A stretch of DNA of 64,000 bases from Leuctra nigra (taxonomy: Eukaryota > Arthropoda > Insecta > Plecoptera > Leuctridae): positions 24,044,954 to 24,108,953 of the forward strand of contig OW203764.1 of assembly GCA_934045905.1 (NCBI GenBank), in the 5' to 3' direction. Shown here one piece after another: positions 27,558-40,600 of this stretch. Numbering within the stretch: the stretch's first letter is position 1; each line of letters begins with the position of its first letter. The notes below the pieces were generated by a model. It made no database searches. It saw nothing but the letters and a program-made list of their open reading frames with translations, and had not been told where the DNA came from. Both the position numbers and the translations under genes were made by a program.

Positions 27558-28144
27558 GTAAGAATTATTATCTCGAGACATTTATTGCGGGAGTTGTTAA
27601 AAAGTAAACAGCCGAACAGTGGCTAAAGACGTGAAAAGAATCCCGAAAGTATTTTTCTTCCACCGAGAAAAAGTTGACCCATCTATCTTGATCCTGCCAG
27701 ATAATTGGGTTTAATTGTTGAAGGTAAAAGGTTTAATTTACTAGTTCTCTTGAGTCGAAAGCCTTTATCCACGTTGCTATATAACAAACTATTATGATAA
27801 TTAACTTCTTCTGTTATCTATTTCAACTATCAGATCGATATATCACTACCACGAACAGCGACCGAAATGGATTTTCACAGCTCGTGAAATCCTACTAATG
27901 ATCCGACAAACATTCACTCTTAATCTTGGCATCTGCTGTGATTGGCTTCGTAGTTGATATTTGCGGGCTTGTTAGTAGATTCATTAAGGGGCAGTAGCTA
28001 GCTAGACTAGTTTCATCAGTGTTTAATGATGCATACATTGCAGATGTATGTGGGCTGAGTTGGAGAGGAAATTGTATTTGTTGGAGCAAGTTAGTAACGA
28101 GATTTCACGTTGGGTTGCTGTGGATTTTGTGCAATCCCGCACGT

Positions 28145-28162
28145 GGGGGGGGGGGGGGGGGG
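28145..28162. repeat. 18-base G homopolymer
   Basis: Follows CGCACGT; other runs of this class are at 3101-3114, 6114-6125, 7088-7101, 7964-7981, 9643-9656, 11932-11947, 17078-17087, 17930-17947 (one interruption) and 51109-51125. Confidence 0.9.
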
Positions 28163-28868
28163 CAGATAAAACTCAGGATTTGTCTACTTTCGACGTGATC
28201 TCCTAGACGTTTTGACAACTCCGAGTGGGTTTGGTAAATTTCTGTCATGAACAACATTTCCATGAAATGTATAAAACTAAAACCCTCCATGTGTTTACCA
28301 ATGGGATCGGCGCGTCGGCTATGTTCACAATCATGTAAATAAACACGTTTTCATGTTCATTGTATTGTTCATTGTGTGAAAGTTACCAAAGCAGTATGTT
28401 CCGCCAAAGTGAACTGACGTTTCGGTCGACATTGATTTACGTTCGAAATTCTATTCTCGTTATCATTGTGTTCATCTTGTACACTCATGATTCTTTTTCG
28501 ACAGCCTCTCTGTTTTAATATCAATTTTAACAATGTGCAAAAGTAGTATTCGAGCGATGTTTCGATGCAACCACCTGAAGGTGTCTCGAACCTTCAACGA
28601 GCCGGCTTTACTGACGCGAAAAGACACGAAAATAAAACAATGTCCATCTTATCTTGAAATATAAAACCTGTTTTGAGTTCGGATCTTGTTATCGCATCAG
28701 GATGACCGAATTGTCGAGCCCCTTTTGGTTCTCAGAGTTGTCAGGACCAATCCTTGTCGTTCTTCAGACAGTCGAGAGAACAAACTTGGGGTCGAGTGCG
28801 TGAACAAGACAACTTAGGAGGGAAACTTTTAAACAAGGATGTTAGGGAAGTCGAACGAGACTTTTATG

Positions 28869-29220
28869 CAGTGGCGTTTTCACACAAGGGGTTAGAATGG
28901 ATTAAATATTCATTCAATTAGTGACACGTGGTTTTAAATACAGCTCATCGGAATATTTTAGAAAAAAAATCATGGTAAGGTGTGATAGTTACACGAAATT
29001 TCAGCTAATTTAAGACTTGAAGGAGAAATCAAGAATACCTTTTCAACAGCACATGCTCATTTTTTAAATATATGTATTTATACAAGTTAGTTTTTAAAAT
29101 TCCTTAATTTGTCCTTATTGCCATTATATTTTATCTTCATAAGTACATTTACTCATATACTTCCATTGTTTTTCTTCAATGTATTTCTTTTCTACTTAAA
29201 TTATCCGCTGCACGCCACTG
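28869..29220. mobile_element. Candidate hAT-like MITE with CAGTGGCGT ends
   Basis: CAGTGGCGT at 28869 and its inverse ACGCCACTG ending at 29220 bracket 352 bp of AT-rich non-coding sequence. The terminal repeat is only nine bases and the flanking octamers (CTTTTATG and GTTGATTT) do not match, so this could be two unrelated or rearranged ends. The shared terminus with the elements at 184 and 9619 is the main support. Confidence 0.35.
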
Positions 29221-32200
29221 GTTGATTTGCTCCCCCGGAGATATTTACCCCTCAAGTGCGTTCATCAACTTATGGCGCTCGCGGTGGTCGCCGTCTTGGT
29301 TATTTCCATCAACACCTTCGGTAATCGTTTTGTCACTTCCTTTGCAGTAGGTCTCCTCCAGGAAATAAACAAACTTCGCTTACTCAATCCCTTTCAAGTA
29401 CTGGATAATTACTTTTCACTGGCAAATATTTATCTTAAGTCTCTCGTAATTTACCCCCCTGCACGCTTCTGTAAACTTTACTCCTTTTTTGTACCTTTGA
29501 GTCGGGAGATCTTCGCCGTGTTATGTATAACGCGAATGAGACAAAAACGTGTTTTGGAAGTTTATTTTCCCACTCGCACACCTCTTTCCATCTCTCGCGC
29601 TACATGTGTAAAGACTTTTGGGTCCTCGGGCTCAAGATTTAGTATGGTCTAGATAGCATAGGAATGTCTCCTAAATGAAATCTGGTCGTTTGTCAACTAC
29701 TTGAGTTTTCAGTGAATTCCAGTTTGTTTTTTTCTACGGAGCTCCTTTTATATCATTATAATATATTTTATTTTTTACTTATGGAGAAGACTATTTCTTG
29801 TTCTGGATCCGCAACACGTGTTAGCTCGTGTTTAACCTATGTTCCTCTTGAATTATCAATATCTTATCTTCCATCATTTCGCGTCACCCAAGGCGGCTTC
29901 TTTTTATTGCCCGTTTCTCGCGAAGAAATATCTTCACGTTGGATTGTATTTCTACTCTCGGTAGCTGATCGGGTTGATGTCTGATAGCTTCTTCTAATGA
30001 TCAGCAGCCGCCAGTTCTCTGACAGTTGGTTTATCGCTGGCTGGCGAGCAAAAGCTCTTTTGTTCAGGACCTGCCACCATTTTGTTGAATTCATCTTTAG
30101 TTAGTGTCTGATTGAATGGAAGCGCATTGTATTTAGACGATTTCGTTTGCAGTCACGCCGAATGCTCAAGATAAAAAAAAATCAGTTAGAATTTGTAGAG
30201 AGATATCGTTAGTAAATCGAAAATGAGGGAAACATAAGATCATTAAAAAAACGAAAGCTTGCACGGAGTACAAAATGAAGAAAAAGTGTATAAATTGGAC
30301 ATGAATGATTCAAAGCTGATTGGGATATTTCAAAGCTTACTTTCCTTCTTTCTAGAAACATAATTATTCTATCGGTACCTATTAAATTACCTATCCCAAT
30401 CTAATCCTAACCCACACTATTATCTTTATAATTCATTGTGTCTGAGCTGCCAGAAGATGACATGTCTCCCATCTGTTCCCCACATCACTCCAGAGCCTCC
30501 TGTGTGTATAATTACTGCTGAACGGCGGCTCAGTCGGTGTTCTTGAAAAACAAAAGCTTCTTCACTTTGCTATTCCCCGCCAGGATCGCGCCCATCATCT
30601 ACATGTCAGCGACTTCGTGATGCCTCACAGACAGATCCTAGCATCCCAGGATATTAGATTGCATCCACAACCAATGTTTCATATATCAAAAAACCGGGGG
30701 CGGTAAACTTGGAGGTTTGTGTATGAAATCAATTCGAATCTTCTACATCTCTTCCGTTTCAGAAATTAGTTTGATATTGGATCGGCTGTTTATGACAGTT
30801 TGGAAAATACTCATTTAAAATATACGGCATCTTTGGAGCGTGGAGTTGATATATAAAACTTATTATTGTTGAAACTTGAAAGCTAAGCTGTCGAGATGTG
30901 TTTTAGATGATGAAAGCTGAAGAAACCGCTTTCGGAGACAAAAATGTTAGAATTGAGTCAGACGTGACTAATTAATTTGCAAATTGTTATTCGAAGTCGA
31001 TTTTTGCACTCATTATTGCAACATGAGTAATGCCGTGTAATTACATTCAGAATCATTGCAATGTGTTATTGCTTGACCTATAACCATTTCTTCTAATGTA
31101 ATCCAATAAACGACAAAACAATTGTAATAAAATCGAGGTACCTATCAATTAGCATTGTTAAACTTTTCTCAGGTTATAATCATCTCCAGCAGACTAAACG
31201 TACGATTAATACCAGCTCAAACTTTCAGATTTACAGATACTTTTTATACCAAAATCTGTTAAAATAATTCCCTAAATGGAGCCCATTTATGTAGATGTAT
31301 TCCCTCTGTCGTGAGACCGTATACACAAAGATGTTCCTCCTAGCTTGTAATGGCTGCATCATGACTGATTGATCGGGCGAACCACCCCACCAAGTCAACC
31401 CCCGAGCCGGCGCAATGTGTTCCGCACACTCCGCAGCGGAATGCCGCCGCGGATAATGAGGCTACAGCCCACGTCGCACGTGCCAGCGTACCCTCATAAA
31501 CCTGTTGGCTGCGTCGCACTCTTTCCCCGTCATAACTTCCTTCGCCCATCTCGTTATAAAATGTTTCATTGGCGCGTTGAAACGACAGCTGGGAATATGC
31601 CGAATGTCATATTAATAATCGGGAGCCACGTATTTTCGTGTGTCAACCAATGATCATACATATCAGACCAATTAAAACATTATCTTTTCGAGTACTTCGT
31701 AAATAAATTTTTAAGGCGAGGATGAGTGAGGATTTTTATTAGCTTCTTCGTGAAACATATATTTTCATGTGGAAAAGTCAGAAATAAATAACTCAAGTTA
31801 ATCGTGTTTTCTAACATCTGGATCGGGGATATGCTAAAGCTGGCTTGAAAGTGGCCAGCTTAAATCTATCGTCGGCTACATCTGTTATTTCATTTATTAC
31901 ATTAATTGGCGACATGTTATAAAATGTATAAGTTAGAAATTAATGAATGCCTGATGGAATGGAAGGAACTTGTGATTTGTGAGAGGTCTCCTGTTGTAAG
32001 ATAGAGAATAAGAATTGTTTACACCACGTGATGATATATTATGCCAACTTTCATTTGTTTTCTTCACTATGACTCCTTGTCCCAGATCGCAGTTCATCAT
32101 CCTGTTCATTTCCAAGCCTATAGCAATGGCGTGGCAGCCATTTTATACTGTCAACCATTTTGATGTGTGTCCAGAGACACATTCTAGCTTATGAATAAGT

Positions 32201-32730
32201 GATTTGAAATGCTGATGAATATTTGAGGAGAGCCTGGCAATTGGCCGTAGAATCGTAATGGTGGAACATACATCCACGTAGGGTTTTTCATGCGTCCGGC
32301 CGGGCACTATCGTTGATTATCTATCGATCTATTTAGCCCGAATTGTCACTCGACCGACACCTCGCTAGAGCAAACATAACTAAGTAGAAGAGACAAGAAT
32401 AAAATCAAATAACGTATGGTGGAGATAAACCAGAGAAATGTGTGAAAAGCAAGACGAAAAAAACAGATCCTTTTGGCGTGATATTTCTTTTACGTTTGTC
32501 CCTCTCCCCAGGGAAATTTCTCTATGTATTAGTTTTTTCGGACTAAAAGCTCTTTGGTCCAGTAATGTTCACAGAGCACAGAATCTCTAAGCTAGAATGC
32601 ACGGTTGAAACATGATGGAGCATCGGATGTGGAATCCCAGGATTTCGTCGCGAAAGATGCTGAGGGATGAGACGAGTCCCCACACAAATATCTTGCCGTC
32701 TCCCCTCGATGAGGAAATTACATACGGTTG

Positions 32731-33017
32731 GATTCCAATGTCGGAGCTCTCCTCTGGGAGCTGCGCGGTTGACCATCCCTGCCACAAGCATCTTGGGTTT
32801 CACAAGATTTCGGCTGGATATTTAAAGAAAACAGTGAAATCTGTTTAAGTCCAGATGGAGGACTATGTTCCGGGAATGTGAAGTAGCAGGGCAATGATAA
32901 TTGGTAAGGGCAGCTGACTGGCAGGGTGGGTTTACTGGATTCATCAGAGCGCTTTTGTCCATCCGGAGGGCGTCCCTTGAGAGCCTGGACCATTCTCGAC
33001 CAGAGTGGAGATTCTTG
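32731..33017 (-). CDS. Possible minus-strand exon, unrecognised
   Basis: On the minus strand a strong acceptor-like tract (CTGTTTTTTCTCCAG, at about 33018-33032) precedes a GC-balanced segment that stays open for about 290 bp and meets a GTATGT donor-like site near 32730. The open frame begins QQESPLWSRMVQALKGRPPD and is rich in Ser, Pro and Arg. Other minus-strand frames in the same stretch are also open, which weakens the coding case. No domain is recognised. It could be an exon of an antisense or nested gene, a non-coding RNA exon, or chance. Confidence 0.2.
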
Positions 33018-34014
33018 TTGAGCTGGAGAAAAAACAGTCACGGTGTATTAGTGAACTGCCAATAACGAGAAACATTTGTCACTAAAGAGAAGCCAACGAC
33101 AGAGTCAGTTCGACGCTAACAGAAGGGGACAAAAAGGTTTCGGACGTGGAAAAGTGTTATTTGTCTTATGGGCAGAGACATGAATTGTGAATTGAAGCGT
33201 AAAGTTAGATAGTGGTTGATTCTGCTTAGAGAGCAGATAAAAATAGTTGAACTTTTCGTTTTAAAAAAATATACGGAATTCCGTCTCGACTTTAATATTT
33301 TCTAAATGATGGCCCCGACAAACTAAGCTAACACTTACAAATTGCATAGTCTTTTTCTATCAGCTATGTGGGGAGTTTGCCAGAATTCAAAATGTATATA
33401 TTAACGCAAAGACAACAAACAATTGCAGACAGAAGTTTAGGCAAACATCAATCTTCAGAAATCACTTTCTAAAATAAAACTAAGTACGAGTGCGTGACGA
33501 TTTCTTCTGTGACGGGATTGCCTTGTAAAACTCTCATGAAATACCAGCTGTTTTTCTCATACTTCAACCAGAGCGTCGCGGCGCTTCAAATAACCAATCC
33601 TTTTCCGCGACGTCGTCCGCATATTAATGCGCCTTAAAGTAGAAATAAGTTATTTTAAGAAGATTAATTCGTGTTGACGCTTCTTTCTTTATGATTCATA
33701 ACGCAAGAACCATGGAGCTTGCCACAAAAAATTCAAATTCTTCTGGAGGTCTTTGCTAAAAAGTTTCAATTTGAGAATCAGATAAGCCCCTGGAGACAGC
33801 TGTTCGAGTACATTCATCACAGATTCTAGCAAGTCGCTTTACATCTCAAGGAATTATAGATAACTTTGTTTGGAGGCTGACATCTTGGTATATTGGTAGA
33901 GGAATTTCTGTACTAGAAGTAAGAAGAAAACAGATTTTTGGCACTATGATCATTCGAGCATTACTAAAAATAACTGGTATTGTGATTTACAAACTTAAAT
34001 ATGTGTAGTGAAAA

Positions 34015-34162
34015 ATTACATAATATTTTAATAAACTATAATGTAAACTACATAATTTAGATAAACTATAAATTTGTATGTAATTTTTGTAAAAATTTTA
34101 CATAATTTTTACAAAATGTTGACATAATTTTTACATTTTTTTATTTTATGTAAAAATTGTAC
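34015..34162. repeat. AT-rich degenerate repeat with TACATAATTTTTACA motif
   Basis: Within about 150 bp the motifs ACATAATTTTTACA, TGTAATTTTTGTAAAAATTT and AAACTATAA recur several times in both orientations. A low-complexity tract rather than a definable element. Confidence 0.6.
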
Positions 34163-34194
34163 CTACATCAAAGTTGTTGCCGTAGAAAATTATT

Positions 34195-34245
34195 GGTGGA
34201 GGTGCCAGGTTTCAACCAGAAAGGCTCGCAACAAGTTTGGATGTG
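34195..34245 (-). repeat. Dispersed repeat with GGCACCTCCACC core (copy 3)
   Basis: On the minus strand this reads TTGTTGCGAGC...GGTTGAAACCTGGCACCTCCACCAA. It aligns, allowing small gaps, with the copy at 49608 (TTGTTGAGTGC...GGTTCAAGGCACCTCCACCAA). The B-box-like GGTT.(A)A next to the core suggests a decayed SINE, but no full element can be delimited. Confidence 0.45.
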
Positions 34246-35760
34246 TAGGTAAGTCTCACGTGTGGCTGAATCACTGGTACAGAGGCGCCACCCACCTCGA
34301 CGGAGAAACAATGCACCGCATCTGATGTCTTATCTCGCTACATGTGTGTGAAATGTGTGTGTTCCTCCCAGCCTCCTTGATTAGCCATCATCTCTACAAC
34401 TTATCTCCGCGGCGTCATCGGCAGGGGCTAATGGCGGAGTCGGAATTGACAGAAAGATTATCTAAAAGACATAAAGAAGTATTGTACAGAGCCGAACCGT
34501 GTCGAGCTGAGGCTGAGGAGTAAGGGTTGGTTGGAATCTGCTATTCTCGGAACTTGAAGATTAGTGATAAGGTGAACACGAACAATATCCCCTGTTGATT
34601 CCAACTCCGGGATTCAAAAATAGTGTCTTGGACTCGGGACGTTTCCGAATGCTTCTATTGTTAAGATTCTCACTTTCGTTCTTGTTTTGATGTCGCGGTT
34701 TCTGATAAATTAAGTATGCAGTTATCTTCAAAACTTTCGTACTGCATTACGTCGAAATAAGGACGAAAATAAAAATCAGAAAGATAAATGGATCCTTCTT
34801 TTGAAAATTAATTAATTTTAAATTCCATTCAAGAACTTGGTTTGCTCTTGAAATTACTAAAAGTTTAAAGCTACTTGCAGTACTAACTATTATTACGTTT
34901 ATTTGGAGAATGTAAACACATACGTCGGTTAAAAAAACTGGGAATGAATTTAGAATAAAAATCCATAGAGCGCTTGCCAATTTTTTTTTATAAAGTAAAG
35001 AGTATGAATGGCGAACGTGGAGGGATCTTCTTCGATCTGTAAAGAACTCCTAACATCGTTCTCCAAAGAAAGGCGAGCTTTTTATTCCTGAATAGTAAAG
35101 CAGTTCTCTCTTTTCTATCGGGGTCTGGAGTCCTCGTTCTGAGCGTCCATATCCTTTTAAAACATCTCCTTTTCCTCTTTCCCGCGATGAAAATAAACTG
35201 CATCTCGGCGAATACAACAAGTGAGCTGAGAGAGGAGAGGGTTGTTTGCGGAGAAACTCGCTAACGTGCCGCTTGATCCCACATAATCCAGATCTTTGAG
35301 ATGCTTGTTCGCATAGTTAGTCTTGAAAATAGAAGTCGGAGGGCTCATGAAACGGAATTGAAATGTAGTGAAACCATCGGATCGCATCAACATGGCTGTT
35401 AGCGGCTAGTAAATGTCGAAACGCCACGATGTTCTGACACCTCATTGCGGAGAACCGTGGAACTTCATTGAACTATTTAGGAAGCAGCTTCCTTAGCTCT
35501 GCATCTGTTAGAGTAATAACATGGATCTGACAGTAAACGACTCTTGGTCTTGACTAAATGTCTTCCCACAATTTCCAAAAAAGAAATTTAAGGACTGAAT
35601 TTCGATCATTACACTAATTTGCACTCATCTTGTCGGATTTCTGAATTTTTTAGATAAAAGTGCCTGGTAATTTTTTTAGATCACAGTCTATTAAAGCCGT
35701 ACTACTGTTCTTATAATTTGGATATAATTTTGATTAGTAACATTTTTAAAATGTTACTAA

Positions 35761-35921
35761 GGGCCATGTCTTTCAATACTCTGCTAAAGTCCATGGCTAA
35801 AGTCTCAATTAGCTGTTAACAGTTAGTTAGTACAAAACTATGTCTTTCAATTGGTTGTTGCCATGACCATACAGTCCTAATCAACCGTTTAAAAGTTAGC
35901 AGTGTATTGAAAGACTTGCCC
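35761..35921. mobile_element. PIF/Harbinger-type MITE (161 bp, TAA duplications)
   Basis: The left end GGGCCATGTCTTTCAATACT and the inverted right end GGGCAAGTCTTTCAATACAC match closely, and the similarity continues through CTGCTAA and a TTAG block for 30-45 bp. The element is flanked by TAA on both sides (35758-35760 and 35922-35924), the trinucleotide duplication typical of PIF/Harbinger elements. An internal TGTCTTTCAAT (35840) repeats part of the terminal motif. There is no coding capacity. A separate short palindrome (GTAACATTTTTAAAATGTTAC) adjoins its left flank. Confidence 0.8.
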
Positions 35922-36119
35922 TAACAGTAAGATATAATTATTTTATTGTTTTCTGTCATGGCCAATTGAAATCTTAAACAAATATTAATTTATAAAAAAA
36001 ATTACCAAATAGGTAGCATCCAAGTACGAGCTAGTAATAACTTGTTACTTTTCTCTCTCGGATGTAACTGCTTTCTACACCTCCTCTCGGCTGCATTTCA
36101 TCGAACGCCTTCCTTCTTC

Positions 36120-36262
36120 TTGTCTAGCATGTGAGAGCAGAGAAGTGTGAGAGTGTGAATCACGAAGTGTTCTGCTTTAGGTTCGATTCCCACAACGTTT
36201 ATTGCTGAGGCCAGGAACTCGGCCTGCTGCAGTTAAGTGCGTATTCGGTTCGTCGAGGTTAT
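36120..36262 (+). mobile_element. Candidate tRNA-derived SINE head with perfect B box
   Basis: TAGCATGTGAGAGC (36125-36138) resembles a degenerate A box, and GGTTCGATTCC (36180-36190) is a perfect RNA polymerase III B box about 45 bp downstream, the spacing expected of a tRNA-like promoter. The sequence does not fold into a convincing tRNA by eye. A GC-richer body continues to about 36260 with no obvious tail or duplication. It could be a tRNA pseudogene rather than a SINE. Confidence 0.42.
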
Positions 36263-37667
36263 ATAGATAAAAGGAAATCAGACGTTTTTCACGCCATCAA
36301 TGATCAACGCTTCCGGGTGCGAGCACCCAGAACCGAATCATCAAAGATATGAAAAAGAATCGAAGAACAAAAAGACATAATTGAATTTATCCAGCTACGA
36401 TATATTTTTTAAATGATTGTGTTTTGGTTCATTTGTCGTGTTGATCGAGTTACATGGACGTATAAAGCCAATACTTGTTGCGCGGAGTTGGGATGGTTGA
36501 GAGTGAGTCTCGTATAAAATCTATTGTTTGAATTTTGGGACGCTGCCCATTCATTATCTGACCATCAGGCGATTCTTCTCCCGCAACGGATTTGTCTGGA
36601 GCATTATCGCCTCTCTAGGTCACTGCGTTTTTCCGTCACAGCAAGCTTCTATTTCTCGATTTTTCATTTTTTCTACCAATCATTTATACTGGGAAATGAC
36701 AGTTGAAAACTTATACTATTTCTTAAATGTGCTATTTTTTCTCCAGATAAAAATGTATCTAATACATTTTAGGTACACCTGAATATTACATTAGTTTGCA
36801 TTTTAAATGTTCAATTAATTTCGTCAAGTATAGGTAGGCACCTGTATTTCTTGTTTGAGTTACTACAACTTGGTGTTTAAGTTTTGAATATACCGTACCA
36901 TGAAAGTTTTCGAAGTGTAACTGATTTGGAATCTAGAGATTTTCAGATTAAAAACTAGTCGATTACTTTATAGCCCCTGTTAATTATGCTGCCCTTGCTT
37001 CTATCATGCTGTGAGCTAAGAACGTAGAACATAATGTGTTAGTAATGAGTGTGTTTGTGTAAATGCCATGCGGCTGGGGAACATTTAAAACAACACAACC
37101 ACCCCGATGTTCTTAAACGGCACTCTCCAGGGAAGAATAATACACACAGAACGGCAAAACTGTTCGGGGATATTTCACAGTGAAACCCCGAAGACGTGTG
37201 TTTATGAATAATGGGCCATTTAACCCCGACGTAATCATGGTAATTCTGGCGTTAATAATTTCAGATTGTGAATAGCTTTTAGGGCGAATCGCGGGTGGAT
37301 AGTATAGGGGTTCGGAGGAAATTAGGAGTGTTTTCTGCGATTTCGAGATGAAAATAACCCGTGTAGGGTGGATTTTGTAATTTCGTTTCTTCGTTGAACA
37401 TTTCGACTTATCAGCGTTATTGGTGGGAGTAGATTTATCTACTAATTTACTCAATCGGGTTGAATGGATTACATTTTACAAACAAACCTGGCTGATAAAA
37501 CAATGGCAATTTATGAAACGAATCGAAATTTAATTCTAATGAGCTTGTGGTTTGCAATTAAATTAAATTTTAATCAGCCACAATGTTTTCTGTTTTTACT
37601 AATTAGTCATTATCATCAATAGGGATAAAACTATGACAATTATAAAGTTCACAGTGATTGAATTGCA

Positions 37668-40600
37668 TATTATTATTATTTATTATTATTAATCCTTTAT
37701 TTGTAACGGGCAAGCCCACAAGTACAAATATAATAAAAACACATATTACATACAAAATTGCACATAGTCATAGGAATACATAAAAAGAACATAGGGTATA
37801 TCACAGAAGGAATTAAACATTTAAAGCAAGTAAAAATTATCACAGATGTCGTAAAATTAATGCTTTAAACTCAGTCAAGGAATTAAAATTAACATCTAAT
37901 TCACTACACAAGTTATAAAAATGATTAAAAGTGGCTTGCAGTCTATTTATAGTAGAAAATTTAAAAACATCTATTCTGACAGGTGACACTCTAAAAAATT
38001 GGCGAGACCTTGACAATCGTACAGGAACATACACATTTAAAAGTTGCACAAGGTCAGTATCCAATAGCCCATTCATTAATTTGTAAAGAAATACCATGTC
38101 AGCCATTTTACGCCTATCGTGTAGTGGTATCAGATTCATATTTTTACAAAACGAGTCATACTCCAAACCATTATATACTACACCAGAATGAAAACACATT
38201 GACTTGACGAAACGTCTCTGAACACTCTCTATAGACTTAATTTTAGTTACATGGTAGGGATTCCATACAGTGCTGGCGTACTCTATCTGAGGTCTGACAA
38301 TTGCAGAAAACAACAGTCTATTAGTTGATTTGCTGAAAGGAGTAAAGCAATTCCTTCCCAACAGACCAAGTAATTTCAGGGCCTTGGATTTCATAAAGTC
38401 AATGTGTAAGTTGTAAGTTAAGTCAGAAGAAATAAAAACGCCAAGGTCCTTGACTGATTTAACCCTTACAAGGGCTACAGCACCCATAGTATAATTAAAA
38501 CCAACAACATGTTTAATTTTATTTGTGAAAGTTATAACATTACACTTTGATATATTAAGCTTTAGGTTCCACTGAGAACACCAGTTCACGAGGCTGTCAA
38601 TGTCTTTTTGGAGTCGAGAACAATCTCTCACATTATTCACTGGCATATAAATCTTTAAGTCATCTGCATACAGCAAACACCTAGACTTGATTTTCCTCGG
38701 GATGTCATTCACAAAAAGGGTAAAAAATAAGGGTCCAAGTATGGACCCTTGCGGGACACCCGACGTAACTTGAACCGGCCTGGAGCTCGCAGAATCGATG
38801 ACCACTGACTGCGTCCGTCCAGAAAGGTAGTTTGTAATCAAGTCGATAAGATTCCCATCAATACCGAAGCCTCGGAGTTTGTGAACCAACAGTTGATGAT
38901 CTACCGAATCAAATGCCTTAGAAAAGTCCGTGTAGATTGCGTCTACTTGTATTTTTTCATTAATATGAAAGGCAACGTCGGTAGTATATTTCACCAAATT
39001 AGTCACAGTCGACCGGCCCTTCACGAAGCCGTGCTGTTCAACCACAATGTGCTTGGCGACATGCGAATAAATATTCTTGTGGATAATCTTCTCAAAAATT
39101 TTTGAGAACACCGATAACAGCGAAATAGGTCGATAGTTGGACACATGGAACCGACTTCCCTTTTTGAGGATCGGCGTGACGTTTGAGTGCTTCCATCGTG
39201 TAGGAAACTTTCCAGCTTGCAGCGAGTGGTTAAACAACTTTGTAAGCGGGATAGAAAGGGGCTCACGACAGTGTTTGAGTACTTTGTTTGGGATACCATC
39301 CGGTCCCGGCGATTTCCCATTTACTAAACTAGACAAGTAGAATTCTACTTCCCTCTTACTAACAATAAATGTCGAAAGAGATTCCACATTATCATAGAGT
39401 GGAGTCTCAGGCAGACAGTTTGCAGCAACTGGTGCGTGCGAACTAAGAAAGGTTGAAGCGAAGAAATTTGAGAAGAGTTGACAAGAGGTCTGAGTCTCCG
39501 TAGATTTGACGCCATCAAACTCAACCTCAACGGGAATCCGTCTTGCCCTTGACTTCCCTCGAATATATTTCCATAACAAATTCGGATTTTCCATTACCTT
39601 TGCATCAATTTTCTTTAGGTAGGCTGAATAAGTATCACTTCTAAGCGTTTTGAAGAAACTACGTTTAACTTGAAATTCAACATAATGTGATCGAAAACCT
39701 GTCCTCTTCCATTCTTTATGAGAGCGTGTCTTATCCTTAAGGGCAGCTATGAGTTCCCTATCAAACCATGTGGGATATCTAGAAGGATTGACCTTTACAT
39801 ACGGAACAGACTCTGTTAATACTCCATTTAGCAGGGAGTAAAAGATGTCACACTTCTCATCCACTTCACCTGCAGCGTCCATTTCATTCCAATTTGTATC
39901 TAAAAGATTTATTTTAAGAAGATTCAAGTCGGCTTTGTTCCAGTTAAATCTTGGCAGGGACTTAGACTTAGGCCTCTCCAACGCTGGAAGAAAAACCGTT
40001 GCCTCAAATGCCAAATGATCCGTCCGAACGATGGACTCCACTTGATCCACAACTATCTGTACATCCTGGGTGTTACAGAATAACAGGTCTAAAAAGTTAC
40101 TTACTCTAGTAGCAAAAGGAACGACTTGGTGAAAGTTCAACTCATTAACCATATCAACAAACTCAAGTGCAACACCGGCATTGGAATTTCCAATTACCAA
40201 AGGTTGCAACCCGTCCGAAGACGGCAGCCATCGGATGTCAGGCAAGTTGAGGTCTCCACAGAGCAGTACGACATCTTGCGGTCGAGAACGAGCGAGTATA
40301 CGTGATATAGAGTCCTGCAGATTGCCAACAAGAGATGAAGTGGGCAATGGTGGGAGGTATACACATCCGATGAAAAGGCTACTACTCGGCGACCGCAACA
40401 CCTCCGCCCAAACCACCTCACATTCACCGTCTTCTTCATCCACGTGACGAGACGCAAGGGCACTGCTGATGGCTATCAACACACCGCCTCCAGCGCGCTC
40501 GTTTCTGTCTCTTCTGAACACCGTATATTGACTAGAGTCAAGAACTTCACCCTCCAGTATGCTAGCACTCAACCAAGTTTCAGTCACACAGACAATATCA

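Larger units (their letters stand above)
29221..35757. other. Non-coding apart from a doubtful minus-strand exon
   Basis: A 141-codon frame at 29227-29652 starts at TTG, has a hydrophobic patch but no known motif, and is probably chance. A GC- and CpG-rich island lies at 31370-31560 and another at 34380-34450. The possible exon at 32731-33017 and the repeat core at 34195 are listed separately. Confidence 0.5.

Noticed and set aside
29227..29652. 141-codon + strand frame with a hydrophobic N terminus
   Set aside because: It starts at TTG, has no recognisable motif, begins just outside a candidate MITE end and shows no splice or promoter support.
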